DNA of 64,000 bases, taken from positions 1 to 64,000 of the forward strand of contig JAACJQ010000343.1 of assembly GCA_016879935.1 (NCBI GenBank), given 5' to 3'. The DNA is from Archangiaceae bacterium. GTDB taxonomy: Bacteria > Myxococcota > Myxococcia > Myxococcales > Myxococcaceae. Shown in pieces: positions 43,895 to 53,309 of the stretch. The notes beneath the pieces are model-generated. The model was given only the letters and a program-made list of their open reading frames with translations. It was not told the origin of the DNA and did no database searches. Position 1 is the stretch's first letter. The number at the start of each line of letters is the position of its first letter. The position numbers were made by a program, and so were the translations under genes.

Positions 43895-45732
43895 TGCGAA
43901 CGACCCTGCTTCTCACGTTGTTCGCCTCGGTGGCCCTCGCGCAGCCGGCCGCCACGCCACCTCCGCCTGCCGCAGCGCCCGTGGCGGCCCCTGCGCCTGT
44001 CCCGCCACAACGAACGATTCCTCCGCAGATCGTGCTCGAGGTGCGTGAGCTCGAGCGGCAGTTCGATCAGGCGCTCCTGCGTGACTGCGCGCCCGAGCGA
44101 TGCTCGTCGAAGGGCTGCGTGTATCGCGAACACCTCGCGGTCGACCTTCCCGCGAACACGACGTCCCTCCCCGGTCTCGGGGCCAACGAAGGCCCGGGCA
44201 CCACGGCGCCGCAGCTGTACCTGACCCAGGCGCGCTGCGAGTTCACGCACGAGAAGTCGGTGCCCGCGCGCGACGTCGAAGCGCTCTCGCGGCGATTGGA
44301 GCAGCGGCTCTCGAAGGGGTTCCTGCGCGTCGTCGTCTCGCGCCAGGTGCTCGAGCCGATCTCTCCGTCGCTCGCCGACTCGCCACCGCCCAAAGAAGAC
44401 AAACCGCCAGAGAAGAAAGAGGAGCCCAAAGTCGACCTGCCGCCTCCGCCGCCACCGAAGTGGGACGCCGACGTGGCGCTTCGCGAACTCTGGCAGGCGC
44501 TATTGCCGCACTTCAGCTGGATGATCGCCGTCTTCCTCGCGACCCTCGCGACGATGACCATCATCTGGGCCGCGCGCCGGCTCGGGAAGGAGTCGCTCGA
44601 GGAGAAGGCGATGGCCGCGCAGCTCGCCAACGCCACGCCCGAGAAGAAGGAAGAGCCTGTCGAAGAGAAGAAAGAAGAACCGGCTCCAGACGCCGACGCG
44701 GCCTTCGTCACCGAGCAGCAGAACGCGTGGGCCAAACGCATCTCCGACGCGCCGCTCGAGAAAGACGACGCGCTGGTGGGGCACCTGCTCCGTGAGTGGC
44801 TGCGGCAGGGCGAGTTCGCGCTGCTGGCCAAGGCGACGGTCATGTTCGGCGACCGCCTGTCGATGGCGTTCCAGGCCGACTCGACGCTCGCGCCGCGCAA
44901 GTCGGAGCTCGCGCAGTTCCTCAAGGCGCTCGACCCGGCGACGTTGCCGACCGACGCGCAGTTCTTCCGCACGCTGAACCAGAACGCGGTCGCGGCGTCG
45001 TTGCTCGCGCAAGCCGACACCGAGGTCTACCGCAGCCTGCAGGACGAGTTCGGCTCGGCAGCGCTGGTGCAGATGATCGAGAAGCTGCCACCGAGGCAGG
45101 GCGCGTTGTTGTTCGCGCTCGCGCCGCTGGACCGGCAGGACGAGGTGGCGCGCCTGCTCCCCTACCCGCTCAAAGTGGGCGTCGCGCACCAGCTGCTCCA
45201 GTCGAACCGCAGCTCGAAGCAGGAGCGCGCGGCGCTGTTCGACGCCGTCGGCAACGCGCGTGAAGGCCGGCCGCTCAAAAACGGACATCACCCGATGCCC
45301 GACGTGCTCGACCAGGGCCAGGAGTTCGACGCGGCGGGCGCCTTGTCGGTGTTGCTCTCGCACCTCGAAGACGCCGACCGGAAGCAGCTCTTCGAGCAGG
45401 CGCTGTCGGGTGACGGCTTCCCCGGCTGGTACGAGAACATTCTGTCTCCGCAGATGCTCCTGCGCGTTCCCGCAGAGCAGCGCGCCGACCTGCTGCTCGA
45501 GGTCGACGTGCGTGGCCTCGCGGCGTGGCTGTCGCTGCAACCCGCCGCGCGACGTGACGCGCTGGTGAATCAGCTCTCGGGCTCGGTGCAGACGGCCATC
45601 AAAGCCAGCATGTCGTTCGGCTCGCGGGTGGAGCAGCTCGACCTCGCGCGCAAAGGCCAGGGAGAGCTGGTGGCCTCGGTGAAGCGCCGCATCGCGCGCG
45701 GCGCCCTCTCGTTCCCCGAGCTCGTGAACTGA
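43894..45732 (+). CDS. Membrane protein with FliG-like C-terminal domain (possible rotor)
   Basis: 612 residues: signal peptide (to AQ, residue 17), periplasmic domain of about 150 residues with five Cys, a Pro/Lys-rich stalk (163-189), one membrane helix (206-228), an acidic linker, and a cytoplasmic helical part. Residues 380-435 have an ARM-like pattern (LPPRQGALLFALAPLDRQDEVARLLP). Residues 518-605 match the FliG torque domain layout: QRADLLLEVDVRGLAAWL, then RRDALVNQLSGSVQTAIK and a closing helix ending RRIARGALSF. This FliF-like anchor plus FliG-like end, next to MotA/MotB genes, suggests a rotor. The domain claim rests on pattern and context. Confidence 0.72.
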   Translation: MRTTLLLTLFASVALAQPAATPPPPAAAPVAAPAPVPPQRTIPPQIVLEVRELERQFDQALLRDCAPERCSSKGCVYREHLAVDLPANTTSLPGLGANEGPGTTAPQLYLTQARCEFTHEKSVPARDVEALSRRLEQRLSKGFLRVVVSRQVLEPISPSLADSPPPKEDKPPEKKEEPKVDLPPPPPPKWDADVALRELWQALLPHFSWMIAVFLATLATMTIIWAARRLGKESLEEKAMAAQLANATPEKKEEPVEEKKEEPAPDADAAFVTEQQNAWAKRISDAPLEKDDALVGHLLREWLRQGEFALLAKATVMFGDRLSMAFQADSTLAPRKSELAQFLKALDPATLPTDAQFFRTLNQNAVAASLLAQADTEVYRSLQDEFGSAALVQMIEKLPPRQGALLFALAPLDRQDEVARLLPYPLKVGVAHQLLQSNRSSKQERAALFDAVGNAREGRPLKNGHHPMPDVLDQGQEFDAAGALSVLLSHLEDADRKQLFEQALSGDGFPGWYENILSPQMLLRVPAEQRADLLLEVDVRGLAAWLSLQPAARRDALVNQLSGSVQTAIKASMSFGSRVEQLDLARKGQGELVASVKRRIARGALSFPELVN

Positions 45733-45734
45733 CG

Positions 45735-47795
45735 ATGCCCTCGACGCGCGCCACGCACCGGTTGCTGATGACCGTTCTGGCGGGCGTCGTCTCGTCGTGC
45801 GTGATCGACCCCATCAGCGGGCTGCCCGTCGGCTGCGGCAAGGTGGGCATCACCGACATCAACGCGAGCTTCGCCATCTCAGACGTGAGCTGGTTCGAAG
45901 ACGAGCAGACGATGTTCGTCTTCTATCGCGCCGACGCGGAGCAGGGCTTCGGGCCCGAGACCGTCATCGAGCTGAAGTACCGCACCGACGACGTCGACGT
46001 GCCGTGGACGATCCTCGACAAGTTCACGCCGGTGCACACGCACCTCGCGGTCGACTGTGGAGAGAAGGCGCGCTGCGGCAGCTTGAGCCTCAAGGTCGAG
46101 AAGGTGCCGCGCGACGTGGGGCTGCGCCTTCGCTACCACCGCAACGGTTCGACGGCGCTCACCTCGACGGTGAACCTCAACATCGTCGGCCTCGGCCCCG
46201 CCAACCTCGTGCGCAGCCTCGCGGTGTACGGCGTGTTCGACGAGAAGAACCAGCAGGTGCAGTGGCGCTCGCGCAACCAGTTCCCCACCATTCGCAACGA
46301 GCAGGCCACCGAGCTGGGGCTGCGTCGAACGTTCAAGGTGACCGACGCGACGTACGGCACCTCGCAGCTGCCCGGCCCCGAAAACCCGTACGCGTATGCG
46401 TTCTCGCCCGTCTGCCCGGCCGACTTCACGAGCCTGCCGTGGCCCGAGCGCACGACCCTGGAGCGCGCCATCTTCGAGCCGAGCGCCTTGCCGCTGGCGG
46501 CGTCGACGTCACCAGTCGTCTGCGCCAACGCGACCGTCACCGACGCCATCGGCGAGTACACGACCGCGGCCATCGCGCGAAAGAACCCCGAGGTGCGGCC
46601 CGCCTTCCCCGCGCTGCGCAGCCCGATTCGGCCCAACACGCCCGTCGGCTTCATCTTGCGCATCTGCAATCGCGTCATCTCGCAGGAGCACCTCGACATG
46701 CAGATTCAGCGGCTGCTCGTCTCGGGCGAGCCGGAGATCTGCCTCGACGACTTCGACTCCGAGCGCTTCTCGGAGCGCGTGGCGTCGACCATCAAGACGC
46801 GCATCGACGCCGTGCGCCTGAGTGGGCAAGACATGGTGCTCGTGCTCGTGGTGCATCACGACGACACGACGGGGAAGATCGGCAAGGTCATCGAGTCGGC
46901 GCTCGAGCAGGTGCTGATTCCCGAGCGCGACAAGAGCTCTCCACGGGTGAGCGGCGCGTTCCTCTTCGACAGCTCGGCGTACCGCATCACCTCGAACCCG
47001 CTGAAGTCGGTGGTGCTCTGGTGCCCGTCGCGGCTCATCAGCATGTTCGACATCGACGTGGTGCCCGCGGCCTCGGAGCGTGACTGCTCCATCGTGCCCG
47101 ACCAACCCGACCTCGTGCTCGGGCCGTTCAAGCTGAACCAGCTGCCGATTCTCGCGACCCGCGAGCAGTACCTGAAGTTCATCGCCAAGTACTCGGCGGC
47201 GCAGGCCGGGTTGATGAAGAAGATCTCGTACTCGGCACCCGAGCGCACCGCGATCTCCGAGAACGTGGCCGTCGGCGAGGTCGGGCTCGTCACCAAGTTC
47301 AACAACGAGACCATCAGCGCCGCACCCGAAGACGCATTCTCGTTCTGCGCCAGCGAAGACCAGGGCGTGGCGCGCGTGGTGGTGCAGCCCGTCGGAACGC
47401 CCGCAGGCACGCTCGTGCAGCTCAACCTGCTGCCGCGCCTGCATCGTGAAATGCCGTTTCAGCTCTACGCGCTCGGGCTGGCCTGGGAGTCGCCGTTTCT
47501 GATTCGGGCCGAGTACCAGACGAGCCTCGCTGCTTCGGCCACCGTCGCGGGCTTCACCGTGCCCTTCGGCATCAACAGCGCCGACGAGGACTACCTGGGC
47601 AACGAGCAGTGGAAGCGCGACGTGTTCCCGCTCTCTGACGCGCTCGCGCAGTGCACGCGGTTCTGCGACCACCCGACCTTCGACTCCGACGGCGTGTTCC
47701 AACCGCTGGCGTCGTTTCGCGTCGCGTTCGGGGAGCAGTGTTACCGGCCAAAGTTCCCCATTCCGAACGAGGGAGGGTTCCCTCGTGATCCTTGA
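45735..47795 (+). CDS. Large lipoprotein of the motor-like operon
   Basis: The 686-residue protein begins MPSTRATHRLLMTVLAGVVSSC, a lipoprotein signal (lipobox VSSC). The body is beta-rich with several Cys pairs. One stretch (QDMVLVLVVHHDDTTGKIGKVIESALEQVLIP, residues 370-400) resembles an alpha/beta (Rossmann-like) segment. No family is recognised. Its 3' end overlaps the next gene by 11 bases, so it is part of the operon. Confidence 0.75.
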   Translation: MPSTRATHRLLMTVLAGVVSSCVIDPISGLPVGCGKVGITDINASFAISDVSWFEDEQTMFVFYRADAEQGFGPETVIELKYRTDDVDVPWTILDKFTPVHTHLAVDCGEKARCGSLSLKVEKVPRDVGLRLRYHRNGSTALTSTVNLNIVGLGPANLVRSLAVYGVFDEKNQQVQWRSRNQFPTIRNEQATELGLRRTFKVTDATYGTSQLPGPENPYAYAFSPVCPADFTSLPWPERTTLERAIFEPSALPLAASTSPVVCANATVTDAIGEYTTAAIARKNPEVRPAFPALRSPIRPNTPVGFILRICNRVISQEHLDMQIQRLLVSGEPEICLDDFDSERFSERVASTIKTRIDAVRLSGQDMVLVLVVHHDDTTGKIGKVIESALEQVLIPERDKSSPRVSGAFLFDSSAYRITSNPLKSVVLWCPSRLISMFDIDVVPAASERDCSIVPDQPDLVLGPFKLNQLPILATREQYLKFIAKYSAAQAGLMKKISYSAPERTAISENVAVGEVGLVTKFNNETISAAPEDAFSFCASEDQGVARVVVQPVGTPAGTLVQLNLLPRLHREMPFQLYALGLAWESPFLIRAEYQTSLAASATVAGFTVPFGINSADEDYLGNEQWKRDVFPLSDALAQCTRFCDHPTFDSDGVFQPLASFRVAFGEQCYRPKFPIPNEGGFPRDP

Positions 47796-48576
47796 GGCGT
47801 TGGCCATCGTGGTGATGGCTGCGGCGCCCGATGGAGGCGTCGCGGCGGGCCCAGTCGACCCCACACCTGACACGAGCATCGAGCGCTACCGCACGCCGCT
47901 CGAGGCGTTGACGGAGCGGCCGGTCGGGGAAGCGTCGCGCGCGGTTCGTTTCGACTGGCGCCGCTCGCGCGTGGGCTTCGGCGTCATCAGCAGCAGCCTG
48001 CTCGAGCTGAACAACTACTCGTCGTTCCGCATCGGCGGCTACGTACGCAAGGCGCTGGGCAACGTGATGCTCGATGCCTCGGTCACGTACGTCTTCGTCT
48101 TCGGCTCCGACGCGACCAGCAAGCTGGCCCTCACGCCGTACCGCCAGTACGGCCGGCCCAACCGCCTCGAGCTCGACATCAACTTTGGCTACGCGATCGC
48201 CGAAGGCGTCGTCACCTCACGGCCCGGCATCGTGCCCGCAGCGCAGATGGTGCTGACGGCCAACGCAGGCGTGCGGTACCTCTTCTATCCCGGTGGGCTC
48301 GCGGGCGTACCCGCGCTCGACGTCGCCGGAGCCATCTTCAACCCGCGCATCAGCGACGCCGAGATCAAGAACCTCGACAAGGTGCGCCTCGCCGCGATGC
48401 AGGTCGATCGCGCGCGCTACTAATTGCTGGCCGGCTTCACGCTCGACATCTACTTCCAGCCGGGCGTCGCGGTGACGCCACGGGTGATGATGGCGATTCC
48501 CGTCTTCGGCGGCATTCAGGGCGCAGGCCTGGGCTGGTGGTGGGAGCTGTCGCTCGCCGTCGGAGCCGCGCTGTGA
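47785..48576 (+). pseudogene. Outer-membrane barrel gene interrupted by an in-frame stop
   Basis: GTG at 47785 (after a GAGGGAGGG site) gives a signal (MILEALAIVVMAAAPDGG) and amphipathic strands up to residue 212, where TAA at 48421-48423 stops translation (last residues DRARY). The same frame then runs on for 50 codons with barrel-like sequence (LLAGFTLDIYFQPGVAVTP, then GLGWWWELSLAVGAAL) to TGA at 48574-48576. The next gene starts with GTG at 48573, overlapping that TGA as GTGA, the standard junction in this operon. The upstream TAA is therefore most likely a recent nonsense mutation or a sequencing error. The truncated product is 212 residues. Confidence 0.78.
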
Positions 48577-50459
48577 GCCTCGCGCTGGTGCTCTCGGTGC
48601 TCGCGGCCGCACCGGCGCCCATCGACGAGGTGCCCAGACAGACCGCCGTCTTCTTCAACGCCCGCGTCGCGCAACGACAGAAGAAGCACGCCGAGGTGCT
48701 CTCGCTGTGGCTGTTGCGCAATGGGCTCGTCGACGCCGGCAAACACGGCACGCACGACGGGCCGTTCCGTTCGCTCGTCTGGGCGGCGACCGGTGCCATC
48801 GGCATCTGCCAGGACGGCTTCCCACGCGACGACGAAGACGATGGCGCCGGGCTGTGGCCGCTCGGCCTGCACAACCACATTCTCACCGCGAAGCAGGCTG
48901 ACGAGCTGCCCACGCCGTACGAAGCGTTCGACGTCGGCCGGCAGCAGCGGCTCATCTCGCTCAACGACGTGCTCGACGACGAAGAGCTCGAGTCGGTGAC
49001 CTTCTCGCAGACGAGCTGTTTCACGCCTGCCATCGCGCTCTTCGAGTACGGGTACAACCCGCTGGGCGACTTGTCAGACCGGCTCGTGTCGGGGCCGTTG
49101 CTGCGGCGGCTGCTGGTGAAGTCGCTCGAGACGGTGCGGCGAGATCGCGTCACCACCGTCGCGGCCATCGAGGCGCGCATCTTCGATCTCGATCTCGCGC
49201 TCACCGAGCTGCGCAACCGCAAGAAGAAGGAGGTCGCCGTCGACGTCGCCTCCGAGGTGCGCGGCGCGAACATGTCGGTCGCCGCGGGCAAGCAGGCGGG
49301 CGCGCAGGCCGCGAAGAAGCTCGACGAGCCACGACAGGTCGCCTTCCTGCAACGCACGCTGCGCTGGCAGCCGGCCGAGTGGCTCACGCTGAGCAAGACG
49401 CGCCGCGAGTTCCTCTTCTCGCATGCCCGGAAGCAGGCGACCGATCACCCGGCGCTCCAGCAGCTCACGCTCGGCATCGTCGACGCGCTGGTGGCGAAGA
49501 ACGAGGGCGCCGAAGCAATGGGGTGGATCGGCACCATCGAGGCCGAGTTCGAGCGTCGCGACGTGTGGGACGGCGCGCGAGGTGAGCGGCTGCTCTCGCT
49601 CTCCGACGACTCCGGTTTCCGCGAGCGCTCCGTCATCGCGTTGCACCGCGGTGTCGAGCAGCTGGAGCGTGGCGCACTGGCTGACTCGCTGCGCAGCTTC
49701 GCGTTCGCGCTCAAACACTCCGAGACGTCGACGATCGACTCGACCGTTCACCCGCTCGCGCGCCGGTGGTTGTCGTACGTGCTGTCGCGCTACGAGACGA
49801 ACGCCGAGATCCTCGCGACGCTGAAGGCGCTCGTCCCCCGGCAGGACTTCAACCCCATCATCGAAGACCTCATCTGGGCTGCGGCGCTGCGGGCCGATGC
49901 GGTGTCGTTCGATCGCCTCGCGAACAGCGTGCAGCGCGGTGGCTCGTTCGACTCGAAGGTCGACCGGCTCTCGCTCATCGCGCACGGCAAGGCGGGCGAG
50001 CTGATTGGCCAGTTGAAGGCGAGCGCCGAAGAGGGCCCGTACGACACGCTGCGCTTCACGCGGCAGCTCGTCGACACGCTCGAGCGCGAAGAGGCCGACG
50101 TGCGCCGCGCGAACCGCGTGTTGCTGCAGCAGCTCATCGGCGTGCTCGACACCATCGCGACGCAACCGAACGCGGCGAAGACGACCGAGAAGACCGCGCG
50201 CGAGCTCGCCGGCCGCGTGCAGGCCTTGCTCGAAGCGATGGGGAGCGGCGCCGGGCCCAACGCAGACGTTCGCGCGATGAACCTCGCCCACTCGGCGTTC
50301 GCTGGCTCGTTGCGACTCGCTCCGTCTGATCCCCTGCCATGGCCCTTCGTGCCACCGAACGTCGAAGCACCCTCGGCCTTCACGCCATTTCAGCTCGTGC
50401 CCCTCGAGTGGCGTGACGAACACGGCAAGCTCGTCTTCGGTTGGAGGATCACCGAGTGA
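48573..50459 (+). CDS. Secreted helical-repeat protein of the motor-like operon
   Basis: GTG at 48573 gives VSLALVLSVLAAAPAPIDEV, a signal peptide. The 628-residue mature protein is mostly helical with TPR-like spacing (LQQLTLGIVDALVAKNEGAEAMGWIGTIEAEFERRDVW; AALRADAVSFDRLANSVQRGG). It likely sits in the periplasm as a scaffold. I do not recognise the family. GTG overlaps the ancestral stop of the barrel gene, and its stop overlaps the following GTG. Confidence 0.72.
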   Translation: MSLALVLSVLAAAPAPIDEVPRQTAVFFNARVAQRQKKHAEVLSLWLLRNGLVDAGKHGTHDGPFRSLVWAATGAIGICQDGFPRDDEDDGAGLWPLGLHNHILTAKQADELPTPYEAFDVGRQQRLISLNDVLDDEELESVTFSQTSCFTPAIALFEYGYNPLGDLSDRLVSGPLLRRLLVKSLETVRRDRVTTVAAIEARIFDLDLALTELRNRKKKEVAVDVASEVRGANMSVAAGKQAGAQAAKKLDEPRQVAFLQRTLRWQPAEWLTLSKTRREFLFSHARKQATDHPALQQLTLGIVDALVAKNEGAEAMGWIGTIEAEFERRDVWDGARGERLLSLSDDSGFRERSVIALHRGVEQLERGALADSLRSFAFALKHSETSTIDSTVHPLARRWLSYVLSRYETNAEILATLKALVPRQDFNPIIEDLIWAAALRADAVSFDRLANSVQRGGSFDSKVDRLSLIAHGKAGELIGQLKASAEEGPYDTLRFTRQLVDTLEREEADVRRANRVLLQQLIGVLDTIATQPNAAKTTEKTARELAGRVQALLEAMGSGAGPNADVRAMNLAHSAFAGSLRLAPSDPLPWPFVPPNVEAPSAFTPFQLVPLEWRDEHGKLVFGWRITE

Positions 50460-51103
50460 CGCGCCGGGAGCTGCGAGCGGCGATGAAGGCCCAGCGCGCC
50501 GCGATGAAGGAGCAGATGCGCGAGGTGAAAGCGCGCACCGAGGCCGCGCTCGCGAACGACCCGCACGTACAGAAGGCCCGACGGAGCCGGCGCCTCAAGC
50601 GCATCGCCGCCATCGCGCTGTTGCTGCTCCTGTTGCTGTTGATTCGCTGTGAAGGCCCGGGTGGCCCCGGCGAACCGGTCGCCCTCGCCGACGCAGGCAC
50701 GCCCGTCGAGAAGGAGCTCGCGAAGAAGCCGGTGGCGAAGTCGAAGCCGAAGAAGGTCTCGATCGCGCCGAAGCCCGTCGAGCGGCCCGACTTCGACGCG
50801 CCGTCTCGCCTGCAAGCCGCGTGGGTCGACGAATTCCGCATGCAGGTGGCGGCGCGTTCTCCCCGGCTCTCGGCGTGTTTCATCGGCAGCAACCGGCCGG
50901 GCGCGTTGCGGTGGACGACGCTCGTCTCGTTGCAGACCGGCGCCGTCGGCAATCACGAGTTCGAGTCGATGGGCGTGGCGGCCGACCTCACGAAGGCGCA
51001 GCTCGAGTGTCTTCAGGCCGTGCTGACGAAGCCGGAGTACCACCTCGGCGACGCTGCCATCGAAGGCCTGCCCGAGCGCGTGAGTCTGGTGCTCGAGTTC
51101 TAG
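50456..51103 (+). CDS. AgmX/PglI-type C-terminal domain membrane protein
   Basis: GTG at 50456 overlaps the previous stop as GTGA. The protein has a charged cytoplasmic helix (residues 3-40), one membrane helix (LKRIAAIALLLLLLLLIRC, about 45-63), a Lys/Pro-rich periplasmic linker, and a terminal domain of about 85 residues (LSACFIGSNRPGALRWTTLVSL ... LECLQAVLTKPEYHLGD). This is the TonB-like AgmX/PglI C-terminal layout; AgmX was first linked to gliding motility in Myxococcus. As last gene of the operon it may couple the inner-membrane motor to the periplasm. Confidence 0.72.
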   Translation: MTRRELRAAMKAQRAAMKEQMREVKARTEAALANDPHVQKARRSRRLKRIAAIALLLLLLLLIRCEGPGGPGEPVALADAGTPVEKELAKKPVAKSKPKKVSIAPKPVERPDFDAPSRLQAAWVDEFRMQVAARSPRLSACFIGSNRPGALRWTTLVSLQTGAVGNHEFESMGVAADLTKAQLECLQAVLTKPEYHLGDAAIEGLPERVSLVLEF

Positions 51104-51144
51104 GAGCGCTTGTCGGTGGCGCGCACATCGGCGACACGGGTCGC

Positions 51145-52539
51145 ATGCGAGTGATGCGCTGGTGCAGTGCCTTCTTCGTGCTGACTGCGTGCAGGTCGTT
51201 GCCGAGCGCTGAGCCGCTCCCGGCCCGACCAGAGCTGCAGCACCTGCAGAGCCGAGCGAGTGAGGCGACCACGTTGGCGACGTCGCTGTGTGACTCGGCG
51301 GGCCCGCGGCTGTCCGGTTCGCCCGGCAGCGCGCTGGCCGTCACGTGGGCCGTCGAGACGATGACGCGTCTGGGCCTCTCGAACGTTCACACCGAACCCG
51401 TCACGGTGCCGCACTGGGTGCGCGGCCTCGAGGAAGCGGCGGTCGTCTCGCCAGGCGTTCACCCGCTGGCTGTGACCGCACTTGGAGGGAGCATCGCGAC
51501 GCCGGACGGCGGCGTGGAGGCCGAGGTCGTCGAGGTGTCGTCGCTTGCGGTGCTGAAGGCGCTCGATGGTGGAAGCCTCGCGGGGAAGATCCTCTTCGCG
51601 AACGTGCCCATGCGACGCGCGGTCGACGGCTCGGGGTACGGCGAGACAGCAGGCGTGCGGCGACTGGCTCCGATTCAGGGCGCGATGGCGGGCGCCGTGG
51701 CCGTGGTGATTCGGTCAGTGGGCACCGACGTGAACCGCCTTCCCCACACCGGAGCGCTCGGTGCCGAGGCCTCGGCGATTCCCGCAGCAGCGCTCTCGAT
51801 TCCCGACGCCGAGCTCGTGCACCGGCTGCTGAGCGCAGGGCCCGTGCGACTTCGACTGCGGCTCACGCCACGCCTCGAGGCACCCGCGCAGGGCGCCAAC
51901 GTGGTGGGAGACGTGCCCGGGCGGGAAGAGCCAGGGCAGGTGGTGCTGCTGGGCGCGCACCTCGACTCGTGGGACCTCGGCACTGGAGCCCTCGACGACG
52001 GCGCCGGAGTCGGTGTGATTCTCGATGCCGCTCACGCGCTCCTTGGCCTGACGCAGCGCCCGCGCAGGACGGTGCGGGTGGTGTTGTTCGCGAACGAAGA
52101 GAACGGGCTCGCTGGTGCGAAGGCCTATGCGGCGGCGCATGCTGCCGAGCTGCCGCAACACGTGGCCGCGCTGGAGATCGACGCGGGAGGCGGCATGGCG
52201 CGTTCGGTACGAGTGCTCGCTCAGCCCTCGGCGCTTGCGGCCGTGCAGGCGTGGGAGCCGTCGCTGGCGCCGCTGTCGGTGCACGTCGAGACAGGCTCCG
52301 CAGAAGGCGGTGCAGACACCAGTGTCTTGAGAGCAGCTGGCGTTCCGCAGCTCGACGTGCGCCAGGACGTGTCGCAGTACTTCGACGTTCACCACACCGC
52401 CAACGACACCGTCGACAAGATCGATCCCGTGCAGCTCACGCAGCTCGCACGCACCACCGCGACCGTCGCGTGGCTGGCTGCCGAGCAGGGCATCGACTTC
52501 GGTCGCGTTCCCGAGCCGCAGCGCACACGCGCGCACTGA
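51145..52539 (+). CDS. M28-family metallopeptidase lipoprotein
   Basis: The ATG at 51145 gives MRVMRWCSAFFVLTAC, a lipoprotein signal. The 464-residue protein is a carboxypeptidase-Q-like M28 peptidase: a PA-type insertion (residues 90-230), then the zinc sites VLLGAHLDSWDLGTGALDDGAG (His, Asp), LFANEENGLAG (Glu pair), IDAGGG (Asp) and FDVHHTANDTVDKID (His). It should cleave small peptides at the outer membrane. All expected ligands are present. Confidence 0.88.
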   Translation: MRVMRWCSAFFVLTACRSLPSAEPLPARPELQHLQSRASEATTLATSLCDSAGPRLSGSPGSALAVTWAVETMTRLGLSNVHTEPVTVPHWVRGLEEAAVVSPGVHPLAVTALGGSIATPDGGVEAEVVEVSSLAVLKALDGGSLAGKILFANVPMRRAVDGSGYGETAGVRRLAPIQGAMAGAVAVVIRSVGTDVNRLPHTGALGAEASAIPAAALSIPDAELVHRLLSAGPVRLRLRLTPRLEAPAQGANVVGDVPGREEPGQVVLLGAHLDSWDLGTGALDDGAGVGVILDAAHALLGLTQRPRRTVRVVLFANEENGLAGAKAYAAAHAAELPQHVAALEIDAGGGMARSVRVLAQPSALAAVQAWEPSLAPLSVHVETGSAEGGADTSVLRAAGVPQLDVRQDVSQYFDVHHTANDTVDKIDPVQLTQLARTTATVAWLAAEQGIDFGRVPEPQRTRAH

Positions 52540-52670
52540 GGCGTCAGGCCGCAGCAGACGATGGAAGAGGTGTCGTGCTCCCGCTCCTCGCAGAGGGCAA
52601 CGTGCTGCATCGCGCTCGACCGTCGCTGACGTGGTGCCACCGCGCTGAGCCCATGGCAGGGTTCGCCTTC

Positions 52671-53309
52671 ATGCGCGCTTCGTTGCTGCTGTCCCTCCTC
52701 GCCGTCACCGCCTTCGCCAAACCGCTCGAGGGCGTTCCCTCCTCTGGAGCCACCGCCGCCGACTTCGCGCCGAAAGGCTGGGTCGTGGAGTCCTCGCTCG
52801 AAGGCGATCTCAACGGCGACAAGACCCCCGACCTCGTCGTCGTGCTCATTCAGGAAGGAGACGGCGATCGGTCGCGAGCCCTTCTCTGGCTGCACGGCGC
52901 GGCGAAGGGCTTCACGCTGGTCGACTCGAACGTGGGCCTCGTCGCCTGCTTCTCGTGTCTGGGCATGAAGGGCGGCGACGCGAAGCCCGAGCTCGAGATC
53001 AAGAAGAAGGTGCTCGTCGTCACGCAGTGGGGCGGCTCGCGTGAGAGCTACGGCGCAGTGCACCGCTTCAGGCTCGAGAAGGGCGTGGTGCGGCTCATCG
53101 GCGTCGACCACTCCGAGATGGACACGATGACGGGCGCGAGCACCACCACGAGCGAGAACCTGCTCACGGGCACGACCATCGTCGAGAAGATGCCGCCGCA
53201 GGTCGACGAGAACGACAAGCCCATCACGGCAAAGCCGAAGAAGACGACCACGAAGAAGAAGCCCGCGCCGCTGCCCGCCTTCAACGCCGTGAAGGAATAC
53301 GGCGAGTGA
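52671..53309 (+). CDS. Secreted FG-GAP-like hypothetical protein
   Basis: ATG at 52671 gives MRASLLLSLLAVTAFAKPL, a signal peptide. The 212-residue protein has an Asp-rich calcium-type loop (LEGDLNGDKTPDLVVVL), as in FG-GAP/VCBS beta-propeller repeats, followed by LLWLHGAAKGFTLVDSN. It ends in a Lys-rich tail (KPKKTTTKKKPAPLPAF). Function unknown. Its stop overlaps the next start as GTGA. Confidence 0.7.
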   Translation: MRASLLLSLLAVTAFAKPLEGVPSSGATAADFAPKGWVVESSLEGDLNGDKTPDLVVVLIQEGDGDRSRALLWLHGAAKGFTLVDSNVGLVACFSCLGMKGGDAKPELEIKKKVLVVTQWGGSRESYGAVHRFRLEKGVVRLIGVDHSEMDTMTGASTTTSENLLTGTTIVEKMPPQVDENDKPITAKPKKTTTKKKPAPLPAFNAVKEYGE

